From Cognataquiflexum nitidum (GTDB taxonomy: Bacteria > Bacteroidota > Bacteroidia > Cytophagales > Cyclobacteriaceae): a stretch of 64,000 bases of DNA. This document shows, piece by piece, positions 27,201 to 36,855 of the stretch. Positions within the stretch are counted from its first letter, which is position 1; each line of letters starts with the position of its first letter. The position numbers and the translations under genes are program-made. The stretch covers positions 1-64,000 of the forward strand of contig NZ_JAKZAM010000017.1 in the NCBI RefSeq assembly GCF_022538055.1. The letters run 5' to 3'. Below the pieces are notes generated by a model. The model worked only from the letters and a program-made list of their open reading frames with translations. It was not told the origin of the DNA and did not search any database.

Positions 27201-29127
27201 TTTTCTGGGTGATCGGTTGAAAAGGAATGGTGACTATGACTGTTGTGCCATTTATATTGGAATCAAAATGCAAGTTGCCCCTAAGGTAATCTACTCTTTT
27301 TTGGAGATTACGAAGTCCTATACCCTGATTTGGATTTTCAAGGATCTCTTTCGAAATCCCTTTACCATCGTCAGATACTATCAGGGTCACTGATTCATCC
27401 ATTTCGTCAAAAAACAACTGAATGTCAGCCTCCTTGGCTTCAGCATGTTTGATTATGTTGTTGAGCAGCTCCTTGATGATTCTAAAAAGGTTGATTTTGG
27501 TATCCAATTGAAGGTAAGGCAAGTCTTCGATATTATATGTGATTGAGATTTTATTCTGGATCTTTACCAGGTCAAGTACCTCGGAAACCATCGTTTTTAA
27601 CCGCTTCTCAGCAGCCTCCATCGGCATCAGTTCATGGGAAATAAACCTGAGGTCATGACAAGCCATTTCCAGCAATTTATGGGTTTCAGCCAATCCCGTC
27701 TTGGATTCATTTTGGAGGGAGTTGGCTTCGAAAAGCAGGCTGTCAACCTTTAACTTGATCAGAGCGAGCAATCCTCCCAGATCGTCATGCAGGTCTTTGG
27801 CGATTCTCTGTCTTTCTCCCTCCTGTGCCTCAATGATGCTCCTTGCAATGTTTCTTTCCTGCTCCAAAAACTGCCTGTCCATCACTTCTTTTTCCTTTTT
27901 CATAAAATAATACCGGTGTATGATCCCTATGGTAAGCAGGATTACATTGAAAATAGAACCGACTATCAGGCCATTTGGCTTGAGTGGGTGCCAATCGGTC
28001 ACATCCATCAGGTTCAGGATGTAATTGGAAAAACCAAAAATCAACATCAGGTTGGCCAACAAAATATAATATGCGATTTCCTTTTTGGTCCTGATCTGAG
28101 AAACAGTAATCAGAATAACCAAAAGCATATTGGTAAATGAAACTGTTAATCCCATTCCTGTCAACAGGAGGTTTAGCCTTGGATTCCAATCAAAAAAAAG
28201 CGTAGAAAAAACCAAGACACCAAACACAAAAACCGCCTTAATATAATGGTTCGAATAAGTGAAAAACTTTTGGTTTTCACCTTTCAGGTTAAAAAACCGG
28301 ATGATGAAAATCACCAACATCCCTGACATCATCAAACTGAAAAAAGGTATAATAATCGACGAAAATCTTCCAAACTGATCTCCATAAATCCAAAGAAAAA
28401 GAAAGCCGTCTTCTTCTAGGATCAATGCCAGACAGGAAAGGATATAACCTACAAAAATGATGTAAATCTTCTCATTGAAATACCCCCACAAAAAGAGGCC
28501 AAAAAACGCCGCCATTATGAGGACCCCTGTAACAATTCCAAAAAAAGCAGTCCTGCCAATTTCGTATTCCCAATAGGAATTGGGCTCATCGAGGTAAAAA
28601 GGAACATAGGTATTCAGCCCCCTGCTATCGAGTTTGAAAAGATAGGTATATCCTTTACCAGGAGGAAGGATCAACTCATAGGAATTCAATCTCGAATGCA
28701 TATCCCGTGATAGTCCTTCATGCATAAATCCCGAATAAGCCGTATCCAACAAGCATCCCTTTTCATCAAAAGTATACAAAGTACCTTCTCTGATGGCAGC
28801 TCCTGCGGGACTGAAAATTACCGTGTTTTTGGAATCAAGCTCGTTTTGAATTTGAAAAGCAAACCACCAAATCGATTCTGTATAGCCTTTATTGAATAAA
28901 GTGGGATGCCCAAGTGGAGAAAAATCACCTTTTTGGAATTTATGAAGCGCAACATCAATTCCTCCATTACCTTCGTCATTCCAAAACGAAATGTGCTTTC
29001 CAATAGGATAATCAGGGGCATTATTTATCCTGATCTCGTTGGTTTTCATGGTTTTTCCACCAAATACATCACCGGGTAAAAACAAAATAAATAATACGAA
29101 AAACTTCAAAAATAGCCTCAGGGACAT
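27172..29127 (-). CDS. 7TMR-DISM sensor histidine kinase
   Basis: A 651-residue sensor. A signal peptide (1-23) leads to a periplasmic 7TMR-DISMED2-like domain (about 30-175; TESIWWFAFQIQN, SYELILPPGKGYTYLFKLDS), then seven TM helices (about 185-395), a coiled coil (about 400-435), HisKA_3 with GERQRIAKDLHDDLGG (H447) and a HATPase with N-box IIKELLNNIIKHA, DDGKGISKEIL and GIGLRNLQKRVD. DISMED2 domains resemble carbohydrate-binding modules, so a sugar ligand is a reasonable guess. Operon with the NarL-type regulator. Confidence 0.93.
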   Translation of the reverse strand: MSLRLFLKFFVLFILFLPGDVFGGKTMKTNEIRINNAPDYPIGKHISFWNDEGNGGIDVALHKFQKGDFSPLGHPTLFNKGYTESIWWFAFQIQNELDSKNTVIFSPAGAAIREGTLYTFDEKGCLLDTAYSGFMHEGLSRDMHSRLNSYELILPPGKGYTYLFKLDSRGLNTYVPFYLDEPNSYWEYEIGRTAFFGIVTGVLIMAAFFGLFLWGYFNEKIYIIFVGYILSCLALILEEDGFLFLWIYGDQFGRFSSIIIPFFSLMMSGMLVIFIIRFFNLKGENQKFFTYSNHYIKAVFVFGVLVFSTLFFDWNPRLNLLLTGMGLTVSFTNMLLVILITVSQIRTKKEIAYYILLANLMLIFGFSNYILNLMDVTDWHPLKPNGLIVGSIFNVILLTIGIIHRYYFMKKEKEVMDRQFLEQERNIARSIIEAQEGERQRIAKDLHDDLGGLLALIKLKVDSLLFEANSLQNESKTGLAETHKLLEMACHDLRFISHELMPMEAAEKRLKTMVSEVLDLVKIQNKISITYNIEDLPYLQLDTKINLFRIIKELLNNIIKHAEAKEADIQLFFDEMDESVTLIVSDDGKGISKEILENPNQGIGLRNLQKRVDYLRGNLHFDSNINGTTVIVTIPFQPITQKNEYTDNYSR

Positions 29128-29520
29128 CTGCTTGAAAATTTTAATTTCTAAAATTTACAAAAAATACCAGAATATGGATTTTATTCTAAATATTAATTTG
29201 AAAAATGATGTAATTCAATTAAAAAACAGATGAAAAACTCAAAAAAGACCAGACTTAATATCTTAAGCTTACAGAAAATCGAAAATTCAAAAAATCATGA
29301 ACCCCAGGGTCGTGGAACTAGACTTAATACTGTAACCGAAATTAATTTCTGATTTTCAGATATTGACCACATACGACCATTACCTAATTTAATTCTGGTA
29401 TTTTCCTATTTTTGAGCTACGGAATCCAAGTAAGTTGGTATCAGGGTGAGAACTTTTTTTAACGAATCAGGGTAAAAATAAAGGGAGACTTTCGTCTCCC
29501 CATAGTAATTTGGGCTAACA
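29128..29520. other. 393-nt gene-free region
   Basis: AT-rich leader of the kinase operon on the left; on the right the YtxH terminator. Nothing else seen. Confidence 0.6.
29483..29500 (-). terminator. terminator of the YtxH gene
   Basis: GGGAGAC/GTCTCCC stem with a 4-nt TTTC loop, followed on the - strand by a T-rich tail; 21 nt after the stop. Confidence 0.75.
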
Positions 29521-29778
29521 TCATTTTGCTACTTTATCAAGCTCAGCTTTGGCTTTCTTAGCCAATTTGTCCACTTCATTACTGACGTCTGATACCTTTT
29601 TTGTCAAGCCATCAAAAAACGAATTGAGTTTGCCTGTAGCTTCGTCTAGGTATTCCCCACTTTTCTTGGTGATTTTTCTCCTTGTATTTTCACCTTTATC
29701 CGGCGCTATCAATATTCCTATCTGAACACCAATCACTGCGCCTACCAATGCTCCTAAAATAAATTTTGTAGAACTCAT
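29521..29778 (-). CDS. YtxH domain protein
   Basis: An 85-residue membrane-anchored protein. The glycine-rich helix ILGALVGAVIGVQIGILIAP (about 7-26) ends in APDKGENTRRKI, the YtxH hallmark, and is followed by an amphipathic Lys/Glu/Asp coiled-coil tail (DGLTKKVSDVSNEVDKLAKK). Linked to general stress in other bacteria; function unknown. Monocistronic with its own terminator. Confidence 0.88.
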   Translation of the reverse strand: MSSTKFILGALVGAVIGVQIGILIAPDKGENTRRKITKKSGEYLDEATGKLNSFFDGLTKKVSDVSNEVDKLAKKAKAELDKVAK

Positions 29779-29967
29779 ATCTTTAATTATTTAAGTTGAA
29801 AATATTTAAATCCAGATTTAATTGCTATTATAAATTCAAACATTTACCGTACCAAAGTATCGTAAATCTCTATCTTTAATACGATTTAAAAATGAATGAG
29901 TTCAATTTATAAGTACTCGCAGAAATAATTTATGAAATAAGGGAATCAAACTCGGGTAAAAAAATCG

Positions 29968-30040
<73 letters not shown>

Positions 30041-30150
30041 TTTTACACAAATTTAATACTCAATTTTGGAAGTACAATAATGCGAAAAGCATGATCTATA
30101 CACCCAATTCGGGGTTGAAAAAGACACTTATTCAGACAAGATTAGCGATT

Positions 30151-31245
30151 CTATTTGACACTACTTCTGATGACGATTGTCCTGACAGGATTAAGCGGGT
30201 CATTGCTGAAAATGGAAATGTGCTTATGGTCTATTCCCCTCCTCCCCTTTGGATCAAAAGTAAACTTGAGTTCTGTCGTCTCTCCGGCTTGGAGATCATT
30301 TTTACCCAATTCCAATTCCACACAATCACAGTTGACGGCCATCTTTCTGATATTCAAAGGTTCTTGCCCGGTATTGGTCAAGGTGATGGACCTCGTGACT
30401 TTGTTATTAGCTGATATTTCCCTCAAGTCTATCTCCGGATTGGCTATCCCCAACTTGGGAACCCTGTTTTCAAGGCTTTTTGGCACAGGCTGAAAGTATT
30501 CATACACCACCGACATCACCCTGATACCAAGGTTAAGGTCATCCTGATCCAGCCTGATGCTGATGACTTCGTCAAAAAAGCCAAGGTCATTTTTGGCGGC
30601 ACCATCATATGTCAATACCAGAAGTCCCCGCTGCGAAGGTTCCAATTGGGAAGGTTCCAAAGAAACAGCCATATAATTGGGGATTTTATCCTGAACTTCT
30701 TTAAAACCGATTGGACTTTTTCCAAAGTTATAGACCTCGATATATTTGACTTTGGGTTCATTGGTGAAAATATAGCCCATATTGACAGCTGTCAGTCTAA
30801 ATCCCAAAGTTCCCACCCGGTGAGGAAAAGCCATTTCGGTATTTTCCGGGATCGGCATATTGATACCTTCCAAAAACAAAGTGTCCCCATAGATATCAAG
30901 ATTGGTCCGGACGATAATACCTTTGGAAAACTCCCCTCCTTTCTGATCAGGGTCAAACTTTACTTTGAGAGAAGCAATCTGCCCATTAGCCAAGGTATCC
31001 TTGGTATATTGGACAGTGGTACAACCACAATCTGTAAAAATATCTGTGATAAAGATGCTGTCTTGGTTTTCATTCAGCGCAAAAAACTCCGCTTCCACCG
31101 CTCCTTTTTCCTGCAACACCGCACCGATATCGATTTTTCTCTTTTCCCATGTCAGCGTCTTTCTTTCAATAGTCTGCCCGGCGAGAGGAAGGCTGCTGAT
31201 TGTCAGTAGGATTAGACCCGATAGATACAACACACTTTTTTTCAT
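30151..31245 (-). CDS. DUF1573 domain protein, exported
   Basis: A 364-residue exported protein. Signal peptide 1-23 (VLYLSGLILLTISSLPLAGQ). Two Ig-like DUF1573 units: one near 45-125 (FTDCGCTTVQYTKDTLANG, VKFDPDQKGGEFSKGIIV) and one near 280-364 (ITLTNTGQEPLNIRKM, CDCVELEL, FTFDPKGRRGIDHKHISIFS, NDPLNPV). Each has the typical CDC/CGC cysteine pair. The function of DUF1573 is unknown. It diverges from trpS with a 71-nt shared promoter region. Confidence 0.87.
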   Translation of the reverse strand: MKKSVLYLSGLILLTISSLPLAGQTIERKTLTWEKRKIDIGAVLQEKGAVEAEFFALNENQDSIFITDIFTDCGCTTVQYTKDTLANGQIASLKVKFDPDQKGGEFSKGIIVRTNLDIYGDTLFLEGINMPIPENTEMAFPHRVGTLGFRLTAVNMGYIFTNEPKVKYIEVYNFGKSPIGFKEVQDKIPNYMAVSLEPSQLEPSQRGLLVLTYDGAAKNDLGFFDEVISIRLDQDDLNLGIRVMSVVYEYFQPVPKSLENRVPKLGIANPEIDLREISANNKVTRSITLTNTGQEPLNIRKMAVNCDCVELELGKNDLQAGETTELKFTFDPKGRRGIDHKHISIFSNDPLNPVRTIVIRSSVK

Positions 31246-31316
31246 ACGGGCAAATAACGATAAAAAACCAGCGAATTGTACCTTGATTTATTTATTTTGC
31301 GCCAAATTTTAAAACA

Positions 31317-32297
31317 ATGGCAAGAGTACTGACAGGTATACAGAGTTCGGGCAAGCCCCATCTTGGAAATATATTGGGCGCAATCGTTCCTGCTATAGAG
31401 TTGACCAAAAGAGACAACAACGATTCATTTATATTCATAGCAGACCTTCATTCCCTGACCTCTATCAAGGACGGGAACCTCAGGAAAGAGAATACATTGG
31501 CAGTGGCTGCAGCTTGGTTGGCATTCGGTTTGGACATCAGCAAGACAGTTTTTTACAGGCAATCGATGATTCCCGAAGTGACTGAACTGACTTGGTATCT
31601 GAGTTGCTTTACCCCCTTTCCTATGCTTGCCAATGCTCATAGCTTCAAAGACAAGTCAGACAGGTTGGCAGACGTGAATGCAGGACTTTTCACCTATCCT
31701 GTGTTGATGACAGCAGATATCTTACTATATGGGGCAAATATTGTCCCTGTAGGAAAAGACCAACTCCAGCATCTGGAAATTGCGAGGGACATAGCGACCA
31801 CTTTCAATAATCGCGTAGAAGAAGAAATCCTAGTGGTTCCTGAGGCCCGCATCAGTGAAGATGTGATGATTATCCCCGGTACTGATGGACAGAAGATGAG
31901 CAAGTCCTACAACAATTACATCGATATTTTCCTTTCTGAAAAGGAACTGAAAAAGAACATCAATTCCATCATCACTGACAGTACGCCTTTGGAAGAACCC
32001 AAAAACCCGGATACCTGCAATGTATTTAAATTATATTCTTTGGTGGCAAACGCAGACCAAACCGCAGCATTGAGATCAAAGTACCTCGCGGGAAATTTTG
32101 GTTATGGCCATGCCAAGCAAGAGTTTATGACTTTGATTTTAGAAAAATACGCCGAAGAAAGAAAACTGTACGATTACTTTATGAACCACCCTTCTGAATT
32201 GGAAGCAAGACTTTTCGAAGGGGAAGCCAAAGCAAAAATCATAGCAAGAGGATATTTGAACAAAGTGAGAGAAAAGTTGGGATTTGGGGTTGGTTAA
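31317..32297 (+). CDS. trpS: tryptophan--tRNA ligase
   Basis: A 326-residue class I synthetase that charges tRNA-Trp. N-terminal LTGIQSSGKPHLGN contains the HIGH-equivalent PHLGN (14-18). Trp-pocket region IFIADLHSLTSIKDG, VLMTADILLYGANIVPVGKD and the KMSKS loop GQKMSKSYNN (about 191-200) follow. Length is typical of the bacterial enzyme. Single gene; followed by a GGTTAATGG array. Confidence 0.95.
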   Translation: MARVLTGIQSSGKPHLGNILGAIVPAIELTKRDNNDSFIFIADLHSLTSIKDGNLRKENTLAVAAAWLAFGLDISKTVFYRQSMIPEVTELTWYLSCFTPFPMLANAHSFKDKSDRLADVNAGLFTYPVLMTADILLYGANIVPVGKDQLQHLEIARDIATTFNNRVEEEILVVPEARISEDVMIIPGTDGQKMSKSYNNYIDIFLSEKELKKNINSIITDSTPLEEPKNPDTCNVFKLYSLVANADQTAALRSKYLAGNFGYGHAKQEFMTLILEKYAEERKLYDYFMNHPSELEARLFEGEAKAKIIARGYLNKVREKLGFGVG

Positions 32298-32623
32298 TGG
32301 TTATTTGGTAAGTGGTTAATGGTTATTTGGTTTTAGGTCCCTGAGCTTGTCGAAGGGTTGGTTATTTGGTTGATTAGTTAACTGATTAATTGACCACGGT
32401 CCACTGTAGACAGTCCACCAAGTTGAATTGGGTTTTTTGACTGCTGAATTATAATTGGGTTATGAAAACTGATTCTGATATCAATGTAGCTGAATACTTA
32501 CTATTGAAAACTGCCAACTGACCACTGAAAACTTCACGACTTCATACTTACAACTTCCAAACCTCTTACTTCCCTACTTCCAACTTCCAAACCTCCCGAC
32601 CTCCAAACTTCCAAACCTCCAAC
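32298..32623. repeat. two-sided word array
   Basis: Left: GGTTAATGGTTATTTGG words on + (32292-32370), including the phrase CCCTGAGCTTGTCGAAGGG (32340-32358), a common bacterial intergenic repeat. Middle: GACCACGGTCCACTG. Right: the - strand forms AACTGCCAACTGACCACTG and CAACTTCCAAACCTC up to the stop of the next gene. Confidence 0.75.
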
Positions 32624-33046
32624 TCACCTCCCCACCCAAAGGTCTTTCATGGATTTGCCGTTGATCTGAAGGATAAAGCGGGCAGGATTGGGAACGAGGA
32701 CAACCCTCACATCCATTTTGTCAAACTGCTCTGATTCGACCGGTACGCCTTCTTTTCCTTTGACTTCGTACGTCACTTTGCCAAAAGAATCCGGAGCCAA
32801 AGGTGAATAGTTATTTGCCAGATAAGCTGTAGGCAACAACACGTCATTGTCTGATTTCAGTTGGTTGTAGATTTTCTCTAAAATCGACTCGAGCTCATCA
32901 CCAAACTCCTCATTGAAGTCATCCTCCAAGTCATGGAGTTCTTCTTCGATGTCATCATAAGCTGCATCGGCATAAGAGATTTTACTCAAAGCGATTTTTT
33001 TCTCTACAAGGACTGAAAGATCCTGATCCAATTTTCTGAAATCCAT
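32624..33046 (-). CDS. conserved-looking acidic protein of unknown function
   Basis: A 140-residue cytoplasmic protein. The N-terminal half is a strongly acidic helix (DDIEEELHDLEDDFNEEFGD); the C-terminal half is beta-rich (VRVVLVPNPARFILQINGK). No signal or TM. Family not recognised. ATG at 33046. Its stop lies at the edge of the repeat array, so the C-terminus DLWVGR is partly shaped by it. Confidence 0.6.
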   Translation of the reverse strand: MDFRKLDQDLSVLVEKKIALSKISYADAAYDDIEEELHDLEDDFNEEFGDELESILEKIYNQLKSDNDVLLPTAYLANNYSPLAPDSFGKVTYEVKGKEGVPVESEQFDKMDVRVVLVPNPARFILQINGKSMKDLWVGR

Positions 33047-33103
33047 GGCGTTTTTATTTTTAAAAGCACGAAGGTAAAAATTAAGACAAGGTTTTCAAAA
33101 ATC

Positions 33104-34447
33104 TTATTGGCCAACATTTTTCAAAGCCAATTCCCCTCCGTTTGGATCGGCATTGTATTGGACAAAGGATCCACCTGCATCCTTTTGGACCTCAAGAGTT
33201 TCGGTTTTACCTCCCTGAACGTAAGTTACTGATTTCCAATTAGTAGGAACGTAGGTTTTGAAAGTTAATTTTTGCCGGTACCAATATGGGTTCAAATCCG
33301 ACTCCAACTTTAGGGAAATCATATCCTTACTGACCGTCTTTGTGATGTTGGTATTCATCCTTTGCCTCATATATTGAGTCACATCCCGGAATGGTGCCAC
33401 CCAAACTTCCTTGGATTTGCCGGCGATGTATTCAAAATATGCCCTGATTCTGTCTTCCGGTATGGCTTCCCAACCGATCCCTTCGATGCCGTGAAATACC
33501 AAAACCAACCAAGTGTCTTCCCTAGTCAGTATCTGATCTACCCATGAATTCATAAGCTCGGGGGTGGTTTTAGACAATGGGCCACGCTGCCATTGGATGT
33601 ATTCTTTGCCATAATCCTGCTCTGCGTCAAACTTCCCCGATCTGTTGATTTCCTCCAAATATGCTTCAGGCATCCTGTTTCTCAGCGCAGGAAACATTCC
33701 CAAAGCATATTCCATAACCCTTTCATCTTCAGTTCCAAAGGGGCATTCGGCTGAAAAAAGCTGCTCTTTTCCCAATTCTCTTTGGATTTCGTCCCTACAA
33801 GCTTCCAATTCAAACAACAGATTCTTTTCATCCAAGACGGCCAACCTTGGATGTGAAATCGTGTGAACCCCAAACTCATGGCCGTTATCAGCATACTTCC
33901 TGATTTCCTCCCAATCAATCATCGGACCATCAATGATTTTGGGATAGACAAGTTCTGTGACTTTCAAGTCCCTAGCATTGGCAAAACCTTCATCAAGAAT
34001 TTTGCAGGCTTGCTCCACCCTTCCTTGTTCATAGGTGGAACCTGATCGGTCATGATAAGACACGGCCCCCGGCATATCCAAAAAACGGATCAAGGATGCG
34101 CGCTCAAAAATATTTTCTTCATTGGTAGGAATAGAAGCTGTCTCCGCAATTATCACTTTTGGATCCCTTCCAAAAAACTGCGCACGGGTTTGAGATGATG
34201 GGATTTCTCCTGTGTTGATATAAAAAGTTCCCTTCATACCGAGTTCTTCCATGATCGGAAGGGCAACATGGAATTGGTTATAAGTCCCGTCATCATAGGT
34301 CAGGGAAATGGCTGCTTTTTTACCATCGGGCCATTTTAGGATTTCGGTTTTGAAAGCTTCTTTCTGACCGAATACTGACTGGAATTGAAACACCAAAATG
34401 ATCAATGAAAGTAATCTTGGGCTTAATGTTTTGTTTTTGAGAATCAT
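33104..34447 (-). CDS. exported polysaccharide deacetylase (NodB fold)
   Basis: A 447-residue protein with a signal peptide (about 11-28). NodB motif 1 is SLTYDDG (D52, D53); motif 2 is GVHTISHPRL (about 193-202) giving the second and third metal ligands. Between them there is an unusually long insert of about 140 residues. About 385-447 is a small beta domain (YWYRQKLTFKTYVPTNWKSV). Likely removes acetyl groups from a polysaccharide outside the cytoplasm. Single gene. Confidence 0.85.
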   Translation of the reverse strand: MILKNKTLSPRLLSLIILVFQFQSVFGQKEAFKTEILKWPDGKKAAISLTYDDGTYNQFHVALPIMEELGMKGTFYINTGEIPSSQTRAQFFGRDPKVIIAETASIPTNEENIFERASLIRFLDMPGAVSYHDRSGSTYEQGRVEQACKILDEGFANARDLKVTELVYPKIIDGPMIDWEEIRKYADNGHEFGVHTISHPRLAVLDEKNLLFELEACRDEIQRELGKEQLFSAECPFGTEDERVMEYALGMFPALRNRMPEAYLEEINRSGKFDAEQDYGKEYIQWQRGPLSKTTPELMNSWVDQILTREDTWLVLVFHGIEGIGWEAIPEDRIRAYFEYIAGKSKEVWVAPFRDVTQYMRQRMNTNITKTVSKDMISLKLESDLNPYWYRQKLTFKTYVPTNWKSVTYVQGGKTETLEVQKDAGGSFVQYNADPNGGELALKNVGQ

Positions 34448-34485
34448 AGCATTTAAAATTATAAAATAACTTTGCTGCCAAATTA

Positions 34486-34493
34486 TATTTTTG
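34486..34493 (+). promoter_or_regulatory. -7 box of the DUF6526 operon
   Basis: TATTTTTG fits TAnnTTTG, 50 nt before the ATG at 34544. Confidence 0.35.
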
Positions 34494-34543
34494 ATAATTG
34501 GTCAGAATGGGGTTAAATTTCAAAAAAATCCAAAACCATTTTT

Positions 34544-34981
34544 ATGCAAAATTATAAGAACCACACCCGCAATTTCGCAGTCCATAATTATGTTTTAATT
34601 CCCCTGGCACTGGCATTTTTCATTTGGACAGTAGCGGATCTTATCCATTCCATCATGGGCGGTACTGATCTTCTTTATTCATTTTACCACCTGATCGCAG
34701 CCGCAGTGCTGCTGTTATTGCCTTTTGTAGCGAGATATTACGGGCTCAAAAATCAGGACAGGATTATCCGGTTGGAGATGAGATTCCGTTATTTTGAATT
34801 GACAGGTAAATCATTTAAAGAAAAAGAAAGCAAGTTGAGACTATCTCAAATCATTGCCTTGAGGTTTGCAGGTGATGAGGAATTTCTTCCCCTGATGGAA
34901 AAAGCCATCAAAGAAGATATGAAAGCAAAAGAGATCAAAATGGCAATCACCAATTGGCAGGAGGACAACAGACGTGTATAA
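34544..34981 (+). CDS. DUF6526 family membrane protein
   Basis: A 145-residue protein opening with QNYKNHTRNFAVHNYVL, the hallmark of the DUF6526 family of Bacteroidota. Two TM helices (about 17-37, 45-65), then a cytoplasmic helical domain with LEMRFRYFELTGKSF and LRLSQIIALRFAGDEEFLPL. Function unknown. Its stop overlaps the GTG start of the next gene by 8 nt. Confidence 0.8.
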   Translation: MQNYKNHTRNFAVHNYVLIPLALAFFIWTVADLIHSIMGGTDLLYSFYHLIAAAVLLLLPFVARYYGLKNQDRIIRLEMRFRYFELTGKSFKEKESKLRLSQIIALRFAGDEEFLPLMEKAIKEDMKAKEIKMAITNWQEDNRRV

Positions 34982-35378
34982 ATATTCATTGACGGTATTC
35001 CTGTTAATGGTAACAGCAACCGTATTCGCCCAACAGAACGTGGAACAGGTAGCAGAAAAATTGGCACAGGAGCAACTTGATGCCTATAATAAAAGGGACA
35101 TTGATGCTTTTGTAGCACCTTATGCCGAAAATGTAAAAGTGTATAAATTCCCCAATGAGCTGTTGTATGAAGGCAAAACGACCATGTACGATACGTATGG
35201 ACGGATGTTTGCACGGACACCCGACCTGCATTGCCGCTTGGTCAACCGCATCGTCATGGGCAATACCGTCATCGATCAGGAAGAAGTCACCATTTCCAAA
35301 AAAGACCCGCCAATGAATGCCATCGCCATTTATAAAATCAAAGATGGTAAAATCGCGGAGGTGTATTTTATTCAGTAA
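34974..35378 (+). CDS. exported SnoaL/NTF2-like protein
   Basis: A 134-residue protein with a signal peptide (1-19, ending TVFAQQ) and an NTF2/SnoaL-like cone fold: EQLDAYNKRDIDAFVAPYAE, VKVYKFPNE, then strands ending in IYKIKDGKIAEVYFI. The start is GTG at 34974 inside the previous gene, with a strong AGGAGG at 34960-34965, unusual for Bacteroidota; re-initiation from the upstream gene is likely. No catalytic residues evident. Confidence 0.82.
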   Translation: MYKYSLTVFLLMVTATVFAQQNVEQVAEKLAQEQLDAYNKRDIDAFVAPYAENVKVYKFPNELLYEGKTTMYDTYGRMFARTPDLHCRLVNRIVMGNTVIDQEEVTISKKDPPMNAIAIYKIKDGKIAEVYFIQ

Positions 35379-35380
35379 AA

Positions 35381-35426
35381 AAAAGAGTCCACGGTCGACT
35401 GTCGACTGTCGACCGTGGACTCTTTT
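35381..35426. terminator. perfect 19-bp bidirectional terminator built from a repeat word
   Basis: AAAAGAGTCCACGGTCGAC (35381-35399) and GTCGACCGTGGACTCTTTT (35408-35426) are exact complements around an 8-nt loop. It lies between convergent genes, with A- and T-tracts for both. The stem consists of the GTCGACTGTCGAC/GGTCCAC word seen in other intergenic arrays (about 32400, 43005, 59110). 35430-35470 continues with CCAACTTTCCC words. Confidence 0.85.
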
Positions 35427-35493
35427 AACCTTCCAACTTTCCCAACTTTGAAACTTTGTAACTCTCTCCCCCCAATTTTGTAATTTTTCAATT

Positions 35494-36855
35494 TTAAAAT
35501 TTTTCCAGTCTCTCAATACACCCCTGCATCGCCCTGAATTGATGGTAATTGGCTTTCCAGATGTGTCCCTTGTCCGCCGTTTTGAGCTCGGGCTGCTTGT
35601 CCAATCCTCCTGAAAACCAATCTCCGTGCTCATTGTCGATGAGGTAATCCTGATTGTATTGCCACAGCTGCTCAAACTTCCCGAAGTAATCCCATTCATC
35701 GTTGGGAAAATATTCTGACATCAAAAGCAGGGTATTCATCCCCTCCGACTGTGCCCACCAGTTTTTGGTATCCTTGATAACCCTTGGTTTTTCTTCTCCC
35801 AAGAAATAATAGCCTTCATCAAAAAATCCCGCTAGGTCATTGTCCCAGCCATGAAGTAAAGCATGGTCTACCATCTTTTTGGCTTTGGTCAATGTCACCT
35901 GATCATTTTCCCATCCCAAAACATGTGAACTTTCCAAGATCAAATAAGCTGTCTCCACGTCATGTCCGTAGGAAACATGGTCCAAACCTTTGTGCTGCAT
36001 GATGACTTCCTCGGATTGGTCCTGAAAAGAGACAGGCGTCCAATCCGGTTGGAAAAAAAGGACCAAAGAACCCTTGTCGTTGGTAATGGTATCCCTGACA
36101 AGAAGCAGCATTTCCTCCAGCCTTTCTTTCAATATCGGGTCTTTCCAGACCATATACAATTCCGTAAATGCTTCCAACAAATGGATCGAACTGTTTTGGT
36201 CTTTATAGCCCAAATCAGAAGTTGATGGCGTATCAGCTCCACGCACTATGGGAGTGCCATCCTGATCCAAATGCTGGAAATATCCCTTATGCACCGGATC
36301 GTGGCTATGTTGGTCCAACCATCTGAAGGCCTTGATCGCCATTTCCAAACCTGCAGAATCGCCTGTTGCACCGAAATAGGCAGCCAAAGCATAGATACCA
36401 AAGCTATTGCCATAGGCAGTTTTGTGTGGAGACTTTTCCAAAAGTGGCTTGCCTGACCGGCTGACCGATTGGTAAAAACCTCCTTTCTCTGAATCCCACA
36501 TTTTATCCCTCAGAAATTCAAAACCGTGTTTGGCGCCGTCGGCATAATGAGTTTGAGCAGGATACTTTTTGTTTGCTTTGGAATTGGACCAAAGGTGTCT
36601 TGCCTGCGTCACAATCATCTTTTCCTGACTGTTGTCTTTAAGCTGAAAGTCGTAAGTGAAATTGCTGAAGTAACCACCCGAATCCAAGTCAATCGCTTTA
36701 GGATACCAGGTTTCCAAGAGATTTTCCCGAAGAGAAGTCTCCATTTGATCGGCTAGGAGCTTGTATTTATTTTCTTCGACTTCTGATTTTCCGGTTTTTT
36801 GGCAGGAAGCAAGGAAAACAAGGGAAAGAAAAAAGAGGCTGATTTTCAGTTTCAT
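35494..36855 (-). CDS. AGE-family epimerase/isomerase lipoprotein
   Basis: A 453-residue N-acylglucosamine 2-epimerase-like (alpha/alpha)6 barrel with a lipoprotein signal (FLASCQK, C18), so it acts in the periplasm or at the surface; most characterised members are cytoplasmic. Landmarks: WYPKAIDLDSGGYFSNFTYD, RHLWSNS, FGIYALAAYFGATGD, DPVHKGYFQHLDQDG, HVSYGHDVETAYLILESSH, KNWWAQSEGMNTLLLMS and HIWKANYHQFRAM carry the conserved histidines. Substrate unknown; a sugar or oligosaccharide is expected. Confidence 0.85.
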   Translation of the reverse strand: MKLKISLFFLSLVFLASCQKTGKSEVEENKYKLLADQMETSLRENLLETWYPKAIDLDSGGYFSNFTYDFQLKDNSQEKMIVTQARHLWSNSKANKKYPAQTHYADGAKHGFEFLRDKMWDSEKGGFYQSVSRSGKPLLEKSPHKTAYGNSFGIYALAAYFGATGDSAGLEMAIKAFRWLDQHSHDPVHKGYFQHLDQDGTPIVRGADTPSTSDLGYKDQNSSIHLLEAFTELYMVWKDPILKERLEEMLLLVRDTITNDKGSLVLFFQPDWTPVSFQDQSEEVIMQHKGLDHVSYGHDVETAYLILESSHVLGWENDQVTLTKAKKMVDHALLHGWDNDLAGFFDEGYYFLGEEKPRVIKDTKNWWAQSEGMNTLLLMSEYFPNDEWDYFGKFEQLWQYNQDYLIDNEHGDWFSGGLDKQPELKTADKGHIWKANYHQFRAMQGCIERLEKF

